64,000 nucleotides of DNA from Rhipicephalus microplus (taxonomy: Eukaryota; Arthropoda; Arachnida; Ixodida; Ixodidae). The number at the start of each line of letters is the position of its first letter. Within the stretch, counting starts at the first letter, position 1. The stretch covers positions 4,774,001-4,838,000 of the forward strand of contig NW_027464602.1 of assembly GCF_043290135.1 (NCBI RefSeq), written 5' to 3'. Below, piece after piece: positions 36,405 through 48,049 of the stretch. The notes beneath the pieces were generated by a model. The model searched no databases, was not told the DNA's origin, and worked only from the letters and a program-made list of their open reading frames with translations. A program made the position numbers and the translations under genes.

Positions 36405-39354
36405 AGTCCTGCTCCACTCTCACCACCATCAGTACATATCTTCAAAGCTATCAGCACAAAGAAAAAAAAAGCGCCGCACCACCGCCGGGTGGGCTCGAAA
36501 CTCCTACCTTTCGGTTAACAGCCGATTGCGCTAGCCAATTGCGCCACGGAGACAGTCCTGCTTCACTCTCACCACCATCAGAACATATCTTCAAAGCTAT
36601 CGGCCCAAAGAAAAAAAAGCGCCATACCACCACCGGGTGGGCTCGAACCTCCGACTTTTTGGTTAACACCGATCGCGCTCGCCAATTGCGCCATGGAGAC
36701 AGTCCTGCTCCACTCTCACCACCATCAGAACATATCTTCAAAGCTATCAGCCCAAAGAAAAAAAGCACCGCACCACCACCGGGTGGGCTCGAACCTCCAA
36801 CTTTTCGGTTAACAGCCGGTCACGCTAGCCAATTTCGCCACGCAGACAGTCCTGCTCCACTCTCACCCCCATCAGAACATATCTTCAAAGCTATCAGCCC
36901 ACAGAAAAAAAAGCGCCGCACAACCACCGGGTAGGCTCGAACCTCCGATTTTTCGGTTACCAGCCGATCGCGCTAGCCAATTGCGCCACGGAGACAGTCC
37001 TGCTCCACTCTCACCACCATAAGAACATATCTTCAAAGCTATCAGCCCAAAGAAAAAAAGCACCGCACCACCACCGGGTGGGCTCGAATCTCCAACTTTT
37101 CGGTTAACAGCCGATCACGCTAGCCAATTGCGCCACGGAGACAGTCCTGCTCCACTCTCACCCCCATCAGAACATATCTTCAAAGCTATCAGCGCAAAGA
37201 AAAAAGCAACACACCACTCCCGGGAGGGCTCGAAACTCCAACCTTTCGGTCAACAGCTTATCGCGCTAGCCCATCGCGCCACGGAGACAGTCCTGCTCCA
37301 CTCTCACCACCATCAGTACATATCTTCAAAGCTATCAGCACAAAGAAAAAAAAGCGCCACACCATCACCGGGTGGGCTCGAACCTCCAACCTTTCGGTTA
37401 ACAGCCGATCGCGCTAGCCAACTGCGCCACGGAGACAGTCGTGCTCCACTCTCACCACCATCAGGACATATCTTCAAAGCTATCAGCGCAAAGAAAAAAG
37501 CAACACACCACTCCCGGGTGGGATCGAAACTCCAACATTTCGGTTAACAGCCGATCGCGCTAGCCAATTGCGCCACGGAGACAGTCCTGCTCTACTCTCA
37601 CCACCAACAGAACATATCTTCAAAGCTATCAGCCCAAAGAAAAAAAAGCGCCGCACCACGGCCGGGTGGGCTCGAAACTCCTACCTTTCGGTTAACAGCC
37701 GATCGCGCTAGCCAATTGCGCCACGGAAAATGTCCTGCTTCACTCTCACCACCATCAGAACATATCTTCAAAGCTATCAGCCCAAAGAAAAAAAAGCGCC
37801 ATACCACCACCGGGTGGGCTCGAACCTCCGACTTTTTGGTTAACACCGATCGCGCTCGCCAATTGCGCCATGGAGACAGTCCTGCTCCACTCTCACCACC
37901 ATCAGAACATATCTTCAAAGCTATCAGCCCAAAGAAAAAAAGCACCGCACCACCACCGGGTGGGCTCGAATCTCCAACTTTTCGGTTAACAGCCGATCAC
38001 GCTAGCCAATTGCGCCACGGAGACAGTCCTGCTCCACTCTCACCCCCATCAGAACATATCTTCAAAGCTATCAGCCCACAGAAAAAAAAAGCGCCGCACA
38101 ACCACCGGGTAGGCTCGAACCTCCTATTTTTCGGTTAACAGCCGATCGCGCTAGCCAATTGCGCCACGGAGACAGTCCTGCTCCACTCTCACCACCATAA
38201 GAACATATCTTCAAAGCTATCAGCCCAAAGAAAAAAAAGCGCCGCACCACCACTGGGTGGGCTCGAACCTCCGACCTTTTGGTTAACAGCCGATCGCGCT
38301 AGCCAATTGCGCCACGGAGACAATCCTGCTCCACTCTCACCACCATCAGAACATATCTTCAAAGCTATCAGCCCACAGAAAAAAAAAGCGCCGCACAACC
38401 ACCGGGTAGGCTCGAACCTCCTATTTTTCGGTTAACAGCCGATCGCGCTAGCCAATTGCGCCACGGAGACAGTCCTGCTCCACTCTCACCACCATAAGAA
38501 CATATCTTCAAAGCTATCAGCCCAAAGAAAAAAAAGCGCCGCACCACCACTGGGTGGGCTCGAACCTCCGACCTTTTGGTTAACAGCCGATCGCGCTAGC
38601 CAATTGCGCCACGGAGACAATCCTGCTCCACTCTCACCACCATCAGAACATATCTTCAAAGCTATCAGCCCAAATTAAAAAAAGCGTGGCACCAACACCG
38701 GGTGGGCTCGAACCTCCAACTTTCCGGTTAACAGCCGATCACGCTAGCCAATTGCGCCATGGAGACAGTCCTGCTTCACTCTCACCACCATCACAACATA
38801 TCTTCAAAGCTATCAGCCCAAAGAAAAAAAGCACAGCACCACCACCGGGTGGGCTCGAACCTCCGACCTTTTGGTTAACACCGATCGCGCTCGCCAATTG
38901 CGCCATGGAGACAGTCCTGCTCCACTCTCACCACCATCAGAACATATCTTCAAAGCTATCAGCCCAAAGAAAAAAAGCACCGCACCACCACCGGGTGGGC
39001 TCGAACCTCCAACTTTTCGGTTAACAGCCGATCACGCTAGCCAATTGCGCTACAGAGACAGTCCTGCTCCACTCTCACCTCCATCAGAACATATCTTCAA
39101 AGCTATCAACCCATAGAAAAAAAGCGCCGCACAACCACCGGGTAGGCTCCAACCTCCGACTTTTCGGTTAACAGCCGATCGCGCTAGCCAATTGCGCCAC
39201 GGCGACAGTCCTGCTCCACTCTCACCACCATAAGAACATATCTTCAAAGCTATCAGCCCAAAGAAAAAAAAGCGCCGCACCACCACTGGGTGGGCTCGAA
39301 CCTCCGACCTTTTGGTTAACAGCCGATCGCGCTAGCCAATTGCGCCACGGAGAC
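36405..39354 (-). repeat. Array block 12, 20 units, mosaic of block 9/10 pieces
   Basis: 5' ends: 36553, 36700, 36847, 36995, 37142, 37288, 37436, 37582, 37730, 37877, 38024, 38173, 38321, 38470, 38618, 38766, 38912, 39059, 39206, 39354. Units 36553-37142 match 23440-24029 (offset 13,113). Units 37288-38321 match 32879-33912 (offset 4,409). The pair 38173/38321 is duplicated as 38470/38618 (297 bp), after which 34060-34648 is matched at offset 4,706. Confidence 0.9.
36922..36995 (-). tRNA. tRNA-like body with GGT anticodon, block 12
   Basis: Anticodon GGT at 36959-36961. Its partners 23882 and 29486 have GTT but a different private change (+ cgggtaacag and gccgtggagac). Confidence 0.73.
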
Positions 39355-40311
39355 AATCCATCTCACCTCTCACCACCATCAGAACATATCTTCAAAGCTA
39401 TCAGCCCAAAGAAAAAAAACGCCGCACCACCACCGGGTGGGCTCGAAACTCCAACCTTTGGGTCAACAGCCGATCGCGCAAGCCCATTGCGCCACGGAGA
39501 CAGTCTTGCTCATCTCTCACCACCATCAGATCATATCATCAAAGCTATCAGCCCAAAGAAAAAAAAGCACCGCACCACCACTGGGTGCGCTCGAACCTCC
39601 AACTTTTCGGTTAACAGCCGATCGCGCTAGCCAATTGCGCCACGGAGACAGTCTTGCTCCTCTCTCACCACAATCAGAACATATCTTCAAAGCTATCATC
39701 GCAAAGAAAAAAGCAACACACCACTCCCGGGAGGGCTCGAAACTCCAACCTTTCGGTCAACAGCCGATCGCGCTAGCCCATTGCGCCACGGAGACAGTCT
39801 TGCTCATCTCTCACCACCATCAGATCATATCATCAAAGCTATCAGCCCAAAGAAAAAAAAGCACCGCACCACCACCGGGTGGGCTCGAACCTCCAACTTT
39901 TCGGTTAACAGCCGGTCGCGCTGGCCAATTGCGCCACGGAGACAGTCCTGCTCCACTCTCACCACAAATAGAACATATCTTCAAAGCTATCAGCCCAAAG
40001 AAAAAAAACCACTGCACCACCACCGGGTGGGCTCGAACCTCCAACCTTTCGGTCAACAGCCAATCGCGCTAGCCAATTGCGCCACGGAGACAGTCCTGCT
40101 CCACTCTCACCACCATCAGAACATATCTTCAAAGCTATCAGCACAAAGAAAAAAAGCACCGCACCACCGCCGGGTGGGCTCGAAACTCCGACCTTTTGGT
40201 TAACAGCCGATCGCGCAAGCCAATTTCGCCATAGAGACAGTCCTGCTCCACTCTCACCACCATCAGAACATATCTTCAAAGCTATCAACCCACAGAAAAA
40301 AAGCACCGCAC

Positions 40312-40379
40312 AACCACCGGGTAGGCTCCAACCTCCGACTTTTCGGTTAAATCGCGCTAGCCAATTGCGCCACGGAGAC
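40312..40379 (-). pseudogene. tRNA-Asn-like body lacking the anticodon
   Basis: The + strand ggttaaatcgcg lacks six bases (cagccg), with the break at 40350/40351. The loss removes part of the anticodon, the 5' loop and part of the stem, so the body is 68 nt. The A box is intact; the B box is GGTTGGAGCCT. It is the clearest dead tRNA fold with part of its promoter kept. Confidence 0.8.
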
Positions 40380-41490
40380 AGTCCTGCTCCACTCTCACCA
40401 CCATAAGAACACATCTTCAAAGCTATCAGCCCAAAGAAAAAAAAGCAACACACCACTCCCGGGAGGGCTCGAAACTCCAACCTTTCGGTCAACAGCCGAT
40501 CGCGCTAGCCCATTGCGCCACGGAGACAGTCTTGCTCATCTCTCACCACCATCAGAACATATCATCAAAGCTATCACCCAAAGAAAAAAAAGCACCGCAC
40601 CATCACCGGGTGGGCTCGAACCTCCAACTTTTCGGTTAACAGCCGATCGCGCTAGCCAATTGCGCCACGGAGACAGTCTTGCTCCACTCTCACCACCATC
40701 AGAACATATCTTCAAAGCTATCAACCCATAGAAAAAAAGCGCCGCACAACCACCGGGTAGGCTCCAACCTCCGACTTTTCGGTTAACAGCCGATCGCGCT
40801 AGCCAATTGCACCACGGAGACAGTCCTGCTCCACTCTCAACACCATCAGAACATATCTTCAAAGCTATCAGCCCAAAGAAAAAAAAGCAACACACCACTC
40901 CCGGGAGGGCTCGAAACTCCAACCTTTCGGTCAACAGCCGATCGCGCTAGCCCATTGCGCCACGGACACAGTCTTGCTCATCTCTCACCCCCATCAGAAC
41001 ATATCATCAAAGCTATCACCCAAAGAAAAAAAAGCACCGCACCATCACCGGGTGGGCTCGAACCTCCAACTTTTCGGTTAACCGCCGATCGCGCTAGCCA
41101 ATTGCGCCACGGAGACAGTCTTGCTCCACTCTCACCACCATCAGAACATATCTTCAAAGCTATCTTCGCAAAGAAAAAAGCAACACACCACTCCCAGGAG
41201 GGCTCGAAACTCCAACCTTTCGGTCAACAGCCGATCGCGCTAGCCCATTGCGCCACGGAGACAGTCTTGCTCATCTCTCACCACCATCAGATCATATCAT
41301 CAAAGCTATCAGCCCAAAGAAAAAAAAGCACCGCACCACCACCGGGTGGGCTCGAACCTCCAACTTTTCGGTTAACAGCCGATCGCGCTGGCCAATTGCG
41401 CCACGGAGACAGTCCTGCTCCACTCTCACCACAATTAGAACATATCTTCAAAGCTATCAGCCCAAAGAAAAAAAAGCGCCGCCCCACCAC

Positions 41491-41564
41491 CACCACCAGG
41501 TGGGCTCGAACCTCCAACATTTCGGTTAACAGCAGATCGCGCTAGCCAATTGCGCCACAAAGAC
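41491..41564 (-). tRNA. tRNA-Asn-like body with cac expansion in the trailer
   Basis: The + strand has extra cac repeats (41,484-41,497) just past the 3' end, lengthening the spacing to 154 bp. The acceptor 5' strand is GTCTTTG (+ caaagac). The anticodon is GTT. Confidence 0.72.
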
Positions 41565-41934
41565 AATCGTGCTCCACTCTCACCACCATCAGAACATATC
41601 TTCAAAGCTATCAGCGCAAAGAAAAAAAAGCGCCGCACCACCTCCGGGTGGGCTCGAACCTCCAACCTGTTGGTTAACAGCCGATCGCGCAAGCCAATTT
41701 CGCCATAGAGACAGTCCTGCTCCACACTCACTACCATCAGAACATATCTTCAAAGGTATCAGCCCAAAGCAAAAAAAGCGCCGCACCACCACTGGGTGGG
41801 CTCGAACCTCCGACTTTTCGGTTAACAGCCGATCGCGCTAGCCAATTGCGCCACGGAGACAGTCCTGCTCCACTCTCACCACCATCAGAACATATCTTCA
41901 AAGCTATCAGCCCAAAGAAAAAAAACCACCGCAC

Positions 41935-42008
41935 CACCACCGGGTGGGCTCGAACCTCCAACCTTTCGGTTAAAAGCCAATCGCGCTAGCCAATTGCGCC
42001 ACGGAGAC
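41935..42008 (-). tRNA. tRNA-like body with TTT (Lys-type) anticodon
   Basis: Anticodon TTT at 41972-41974. Repeated at 44,001-44,074 (offset 2,066 bp), so the change was carried by a 14-unit duplication. Confidence 0.74.
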
Positions 42009-43409
42009 AGTCCTGCTCCACTCTCACCACCATCAGAACATATCTTCAAAGCTATCAGCCCACAGAAAAAAAAACGCCGCACAACCACCGGGTAGGCTCG
42101 AACCTCCGACTTTTCGGTTAACAGCCGATCACGCTAGCCAATTGCGCCACGGAGACAGTCTTGCTCTACTCTCACCATCATCAGAACATTTCTTCAGAGC
42201 TATCACCCCAAAGAAAAAAGCAAAACACCACTCTCGGGAGGCCTCGAACCTCCAACTTTCCGGTTAACAGCCGATCACGCTAGCCAATTGCGCCACGGAG
42301 ACAGTCTTGCTCTACTCTCACAACCATCAGAACATAACTTCAAAGCTATCAGCCCACAGAAAAAAAGCGCCGAACCACCACCGGGTGGGCTCGAACCTCC
42401 AACTTTTCGGTTAACAGCCGATCGCGCTAGCCAACTGCGCCACGGAGACAGTCGTGCTCCACTCTCACCACCATCAGAACATATCTTCAAAGCTATCAGC
42501 CCAAAGAAAAAAAAGCGCCGCACCATCGCCGGGTGGGCTCGAAACTCCAACCTTTCGGTTAACAGCCGATCGCGCTAGCCAATTGCGCCACGGAGACAGT
42601 CCTGCTTCACTCTCACCACCATCAGAACATATCTTCAAAGCTATCAGCCCAAAGAAAAAAAAGCGTCATACCACCACCGGGTGGGCTCGAACCTCCGACC
42701 TTTTGGTTAACAGCCGATCGCGCTAGCCAATTGCGCCATGGAGACAGTCCTGCTCCACTCCCACCATAATCAGAACATATCTTCAAAGCTATCAGCCCAA
42801 AGAAAAAAAAGCACCGCACCACCACCGGGTGGGCTCGAACTTCCAACTTTTCGGTTAACAGCCGATCACGCTAGCCAATTGCGCCACGGAGACAGTCCTG
42901 CTCCACTCTCACCACCATCAGAACATATCTTCAAAGCTATCAGCCCACAGAAAAAAAAACGCCGCACAACCACCGGGTAGGCTCGAACCTCCGACTTTTC
43001 GGTTAACAGCCGATCGCGCTAGCCAATTGCGCTACGGAGACAGTCTTGCTCCACTCTCACCATCATCAGAACATTTCTTCAGAGCTATCACCCCAAAGAA
43101 AAAAGCAAAACACCACTCTCGGGAGGCCTCGAACCTCCAACTTTCCGGTTAACAGCCGATCACGCTAGCCAATTGCGCCACGGAGACAGTCTTGCTCTAC
43201 TCTCACAACCATCAGAACATAACTTCAAAGCTATCAGCCCACAGAAAAAAAAGCGCCGAACCACCACCGGGAGAGCTCGAACCTCCAACTTTTCGGTTAA
43301 CAGCCGATCGCGCTAGCCAATTGCGCCAAGCAGACAGTCCTGCTCCACTCTCACCACCGTCAGAACATTTCTTCAGAGCTATCAGCCCAAAGAAAAAAAA
43401 GCGCTGGAA

Positions 43410-43483
43410 AACCACCGGGTGGGCTCGAGCCTCCAACCTTACGGTTAAAAGCCGATCGCGCTAGCCAATTGCCCCACGGAGAC
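43410..43483 (-). tRNA. tRNA-like body with TTT anticodon, independent copy
   Basis: Anticodon TTT at 43447-43449, in an H-class unit of the tacggtta type whose relatives (15970, 45402, 48490, 52901) have GTT. It looks like a separate event from the 42008/44074 pair. Confidence 0.72.
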
Positions 43484-44000
43484 AGTCGTGCTCCACTCTC
43501 ACCATCGTCAGAACATTTCTTCAGAGCTATCACCCCAAAGAAAAAAAAAGCGCCGCACCACCACCGGTGTGGCTCGAACCTCCAACCTTTCGGTTAACAG
43601 CCGATCGCGCTAGCCAATTGCGCCACGAAGACAGTCGTGCTCCACTCTCACCATCGTCAGAACATTTCTTCAAAGCTATTACCGCAAAGAAAAAAGCAAA
43701 ACACCACCACCGGGTGGGCTCGAACCTCCAACCTGTTGGTTAACAGCCGATCGCGCATGCCAATTTCGCCATAGAGACAGTCCTGCTCCACTCTCACTAC
43801 CATCAGAACATATCTTCAAAGGTATCAGCCCAAAGAAAAAAAAGCGCCGCACCACCACTGTGTGGGCTCGAACCTCCGACTTTTCGGTTAACAGCCGATC
43901 GCGCTAGCCAATTGCGCCACGGAGACAGTCCTGCTCCACTCTCACCACCATCAGAACATATCTTCAAAGCTATCAGCCCAAAGAAAAAAAACCACCGCAC

Positions 44001-44074
44001 CACCACCGGGTGGGCTCGAACCTCCAACCTTTCGGTTAAAAGCCAATCGCGCTAGCCAATTGCGCCACGGAGAC
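44001..44074 (-). tRNA. tRNA-like body with TTT anticodon, duplicate of 41,935-42,008
   Basis: Anticodon TTT at 44038-44040, with the same + strand agccaatcgc as its partner. Confidence 0.74.
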
Positions 44075-44811
44075 AGTCCTGCTCCACTCTCACCACCATC
44101 AGAACATATCTTCAAAGCTATCAGCACAAAGAAAAAAAGCGCCGCACCACCTCCGGGTGGGCTCGAACCTCAAACTTTTCGGTTAACAGCCGATCACGCT
44201 AGCCAATTGCGCCACGGAGACAGTCCTGCTCCACTCTCACCACCATCAGAACATATCTTCAAAGCTATCAGCCCACAGAAAAAAAAGCGCCGCACAACCA
44301 CCGTGTAGGCTCGAACCTCCAACTTTTCGGTTAACATCGATCGCGCTAGCCAATTGCGCCACGGAGACAGACCTGCTCCACTCTCACCACCATAAGAACA
44401 TATCATCAAAGCTATCAGCCCGAAGAAAAAAAGCGCCGCACCACCACTGGCTGGGCTCGAACCTCCGACCTTTTGGTTAACAGCCGATCGCGCTAGCCAA
44501 TTGCGCCACGGAGACAGTCCTGCTCCACTCTCACCACCATCAGAACATATCTTCAAAGCTATCAGCCCAAAGAAAAAAAAGCGCCGCACCACCACCGGGT
44601 GGGCAAAAACCTCCAACTTTTCGGTTAACAGCCGATCACGCTAGCCAATTGCGCCACGGAGACAGTCCTGCTCCACTCTCACCACCGTCAGAACATTTCT
44701 TCAGAGCTATCAGCCCAAAGAAAAAAAAGCGCTGCACCACCACCGGGTGGGCTCGAACCTCCAACCTTTCAGTTAACAGCCGATCGCGCTAGCCAATTGC
44801 CCCACGGAGAC

Positions 44812-47800
44812 AGTCGTGCTCCACTCTCACCATCGTCAGAACATTTCTTCAGAGCTATCACCCCAAAGAAAAAAAAAGCGCCGCACCACCACCAGTGTGG
44901 CTCGAACCTCTGACCTTTCGTTTAACAGCCACTCGCGCTAGCCAATTGCGCCACGAAGACAGTCCTGCTCCACTCTCACCACCATCAGAACATATCTTCT
45001 AAGCTATTACCGCAAAGAAAAAAGCAAAACACCACTCCCGGGAGGGCTCGAACCTCCAACTTTCCGGTTAACAGCCGATCACGCTAGCCAATTGCGCCAC
45101 GGAGACAGTCTTGCTCTACTCTCACAACCATCAGAACATAACTTCAAAGCTATCAGCCCACAGAAAAAAAAGCGCCGCACCACCACCGGGAGAGCTCGAA
45201 CCCCCAACTTTTCGGTTAACAGCCGATCGCGCTAGCCAATTGCGCCACGCAGACAGTCCTGCTCCACTCTCACCACCGTCAGAACATTTCTTCAGAGCTA
45301 TCAGCCCAAAGAAAAAAAAGCGCTGACAAACCACCGGGTGGGCTCGAACCTCCAACCTTACGGTTAACAGCCGATCGCGCTAGCCAATTGCCCCACGGAG
45401 ACAGTCGTGCTCCACTCTCACCATCGTCAGAACATTTCTTCAGAGCTATCACCCCAAAGAAAAAAAAGCGCCGCACCACCACCGGTTGGGCTCGAACCTC
45501 CAACCTTTCGGTTAACAGCCGATCGCGCTAGCCAATTGCGCCACGAAGACTGTCCTGCTTCAATCTCACCACCATCAGAACATATCTTCAAAGCTATTAC
45601 CGCAAAGAAAAAAGCAACACACCACTCCTGGGAGGGCTTGAGACTCCAACCTTTCGGTTAACAGCCGATCGCGCCAGCTCACTGCGCCACGGAGGCAGTC
45701 TTGCTCCACTCTCACCATCATCAGAACATATCTTCAAAGCTATCAACGCAAAGAAAAAAGCAAAACACCACTCCCGGGAGGGCTCGAACCTCCAACTTTT
45801 CGGTTAACAGCCGATCGCGCTAGCTCATTGCGCCACGGAGACAGTCTTGCTCCACTCTCACCACCATCAGAACACAACTTCAAAGCTATCAGCGCAAAGA
45901 AAAAAGCAACACGCCACTCCCGCGAGGGCTCGAAACTATAACCTTTCGGTCAACAGCCGATCGCGCTAGCCCATTGCGCCACGGAGACAGTCTTGCTCCC
46001 TTCTCACCACCATCAGAACATAACTTCAAAGCTATCAGTCCAAAAAAAAGCACCGCACCACCACCGGGTGGGCTCGAACCTCCAACCTTTCGGTTAACAG
46101 CCGATCGCGCTAGCCAATTTCGCCACGGAGACAGTCGTGCTCCACTCTCTCCACCATCAGAACATATCTTCAAAGCTATCAGCGCAAAGAAAAAAGCAAC
46201 ACACCACTCCCTGGATGGCTCGAAACTCCAACCTTTCGGTTAACAGCCGATCGCGCTAGCCAATTGCGCATAAGAGACAGTCGTGCTCCACTCTCACCAC
46301 CATCAGAACATATCTTCAAAGCTATCCGCGCAAAAAAAAAGCAAAACACCACTCCCGGGAGGGCTCGAACCTCCAACTTTTCGGTTAACAGCCGATCGCG
46401 CTGGCCAATTGCGCCACGGAGAAAGTCCTGCTCAACTCTAACCACAATTAGAACATATCTTCAAAGCTATCAGCCCAAAGAAAAAAAAGTGCCGCACCAC
46501 CACCGGGTGGGCTCGAACCTCCAACTTTTCGGTTAACAGCCGATCGCGCTAGCCAATTGCGCCACGGAGACCGTCCTGCTCCACTCTCACCACCGTCAGA
46601 CCATTTCTTCAGAGCTATCACCCCAAAGAAAAAAAAGCGCCGCACCACCACCGGGTGGGCTCGAACCTCCCACCTTTCGGTTAACAGCTGATCGCGCTAG
46701 CCAATTGCCCCACGGAGACAGTCGTGCTCCACTCTCACCACCGTCAGAACATTTCTTCAGAGCTATCACCCCAAAGAAAAAAAAGCGCCGCACCACCACC
46801 GGTTAGGCTCGAACCTCCAACCTTTCGGTTAACAGCCGATCGTGCTAGCCAATAGCGCCACGAAGACAGTCCTGCTCCACTCTCACCACCACCAGAACAT
46901 ATCTTCAAAGCCATTACCGCAAAGAAAAAAGCACCACACCACTCCCGGGAGGGCTCAAAACTCCAACCTTTCGGTTAACAGCCGATCGCGCTAGCCCATT
47001 GAGCCACGGAGACAGTCTTGCTCCACTCTCACCACCATCAGAACATATCTTCAAAGCTATCATCGCAAAGAAAAAAGCAACACACCACTTCCGGGAGGGC
47101 TCAAAACTCCAACCTTTCGGTCAACAGCCGATCGCGCTAGCCCATTGTGCCACGGAGACAGTCTTGCTCATCTCTCACCACCATCAGAACATATCATCAA
47201 AGCTATAAGCCCAAAGAAAAAAAAGCACCGCACCACCACCGGGTGGGCTCGAACCTCCAACTTTTCGGTTAACAGCCGATGGCGCTGGCGAATTGCGCCA
47301 CGGAGACAGTCCTGCTCCACTCTCACCACAATTAGAACATATCTTCAAAGCTATCAGCCCAAAGAAAAAAAAGCCCCGCACCACCACCGGGTGGGCTCGA
47401 ACCTCCAAGCTTTCGGTTAACAGCCGATCGCGCTAGCCAATTGCGCCACAGAGACGGTCCTGCTCCACTCTCACCACCATCAGAACATATCTTCAAAGGT
47501 ATCAGCCCAAAGAAAAAAAAGCGCCGCAACACCACCGGGTGGGCTCGAACCTCCGACCTTTTCGTTAACAGCCGATCGCTCTAGCAAATTGCACCACGGA
47601 GACAGTCCTGCTCCATTCTCACCACCATCAGAACATATCTTCAAAGCTATCAGCCCACAGAAAAAAAAGCGCCGCACAACCACCGGGTAGGCTCGAACCT
47701 CCAACTTTTCGTTTAACAGCCGATCGCGCTAGCCAATTGCGCCACGGAGACAGTCCTGCTCCACTCTCACCACCATAAGAACATTTCTTCAGAGCTATCA

Positions 47801-48049
47801 GCCCAAAGAAAAAAAAAGCGCTGCACCACCACCGGGTGGGCTCGAACCTCCAACCTTTCAGTTAACAGCCGATCGCGCTAGCCAATTGCCCCACGGAGAC
47901 AGTCGTGCTCCACTCTCACCATCGTCAGAACAATTCTTCAGAGCTATCACCCGAAAGAAAAAAAAAGTGCCGCACCACCACCGGTTGGGCTCGAACCTCT
48001 GACCTTTCGGTTAACAGCCGATCGCGCTAGCCAATTGCGCCCCGAAGAC
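44812..48049 (-). repeat. Array block 14, 22 units with 3,087-bp HOR copy 1
   Basis: 5' ends: 44960, 45106, 45254, 45402, 45550, 45696, 45842, 45988, 46132, 46278, 46423, 46571, 46719, 46867, 47013, 47159, 47307, 47455, 47603, 47751, 47900, 48049. From 45106 the 21-unit series recurs at 48194 (3,087-3,088 bp later). The 44960 unit, with its unusual ctttcgtttaac anticodon arm, recurs at 52459 just before the third HOR copy. Confidence 0.92.
46205..46278 (-). tRNA. tRNA-Asn-like body with altered positions 7-9
   Basis: The + strand gcataagagac replaces gccacggagac, giving GTCTCTTATGCGC on the minus strand. The A-box first base pair region and acceptor end are changed. Copies are at 49366, 53777 and 55687. 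Confidence 0.72.

Larger units (their letters stand above)
39355..44811 (-). repeat. Array block 13, 37 units, heterogeneous
   Basis: 5' ends: 39501, 39649, 39795, 39943, 40091, 40238, 40379, 40527, 40674, 40821, 40969, 41116, 41262, 41410, 41564, 41712, 41860, 42008, 42156, 42302, 42449, 42597, 42745, 42893, 43041, 43187, 43335, 43483, 43632, 43778, 43926, 44074, 44221, 44368, 44515, 44663, 44811. Short internal duplications are visible: 41712-42008 = 43778-44074 (2,066 bp, 14 units) and 42156-42302 = 43041-43187 (885 bp, 6 units). Both the shortest spacing (141, a 6-nt deletion) and the longest (154, a cac expansion) occur here. Confidence 0.9.

Noticed and set aside
41484..41497. An independent microsatellite locus
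   Set aside because: The cac repeats are a small expansion of the trailer present in every class H unit.
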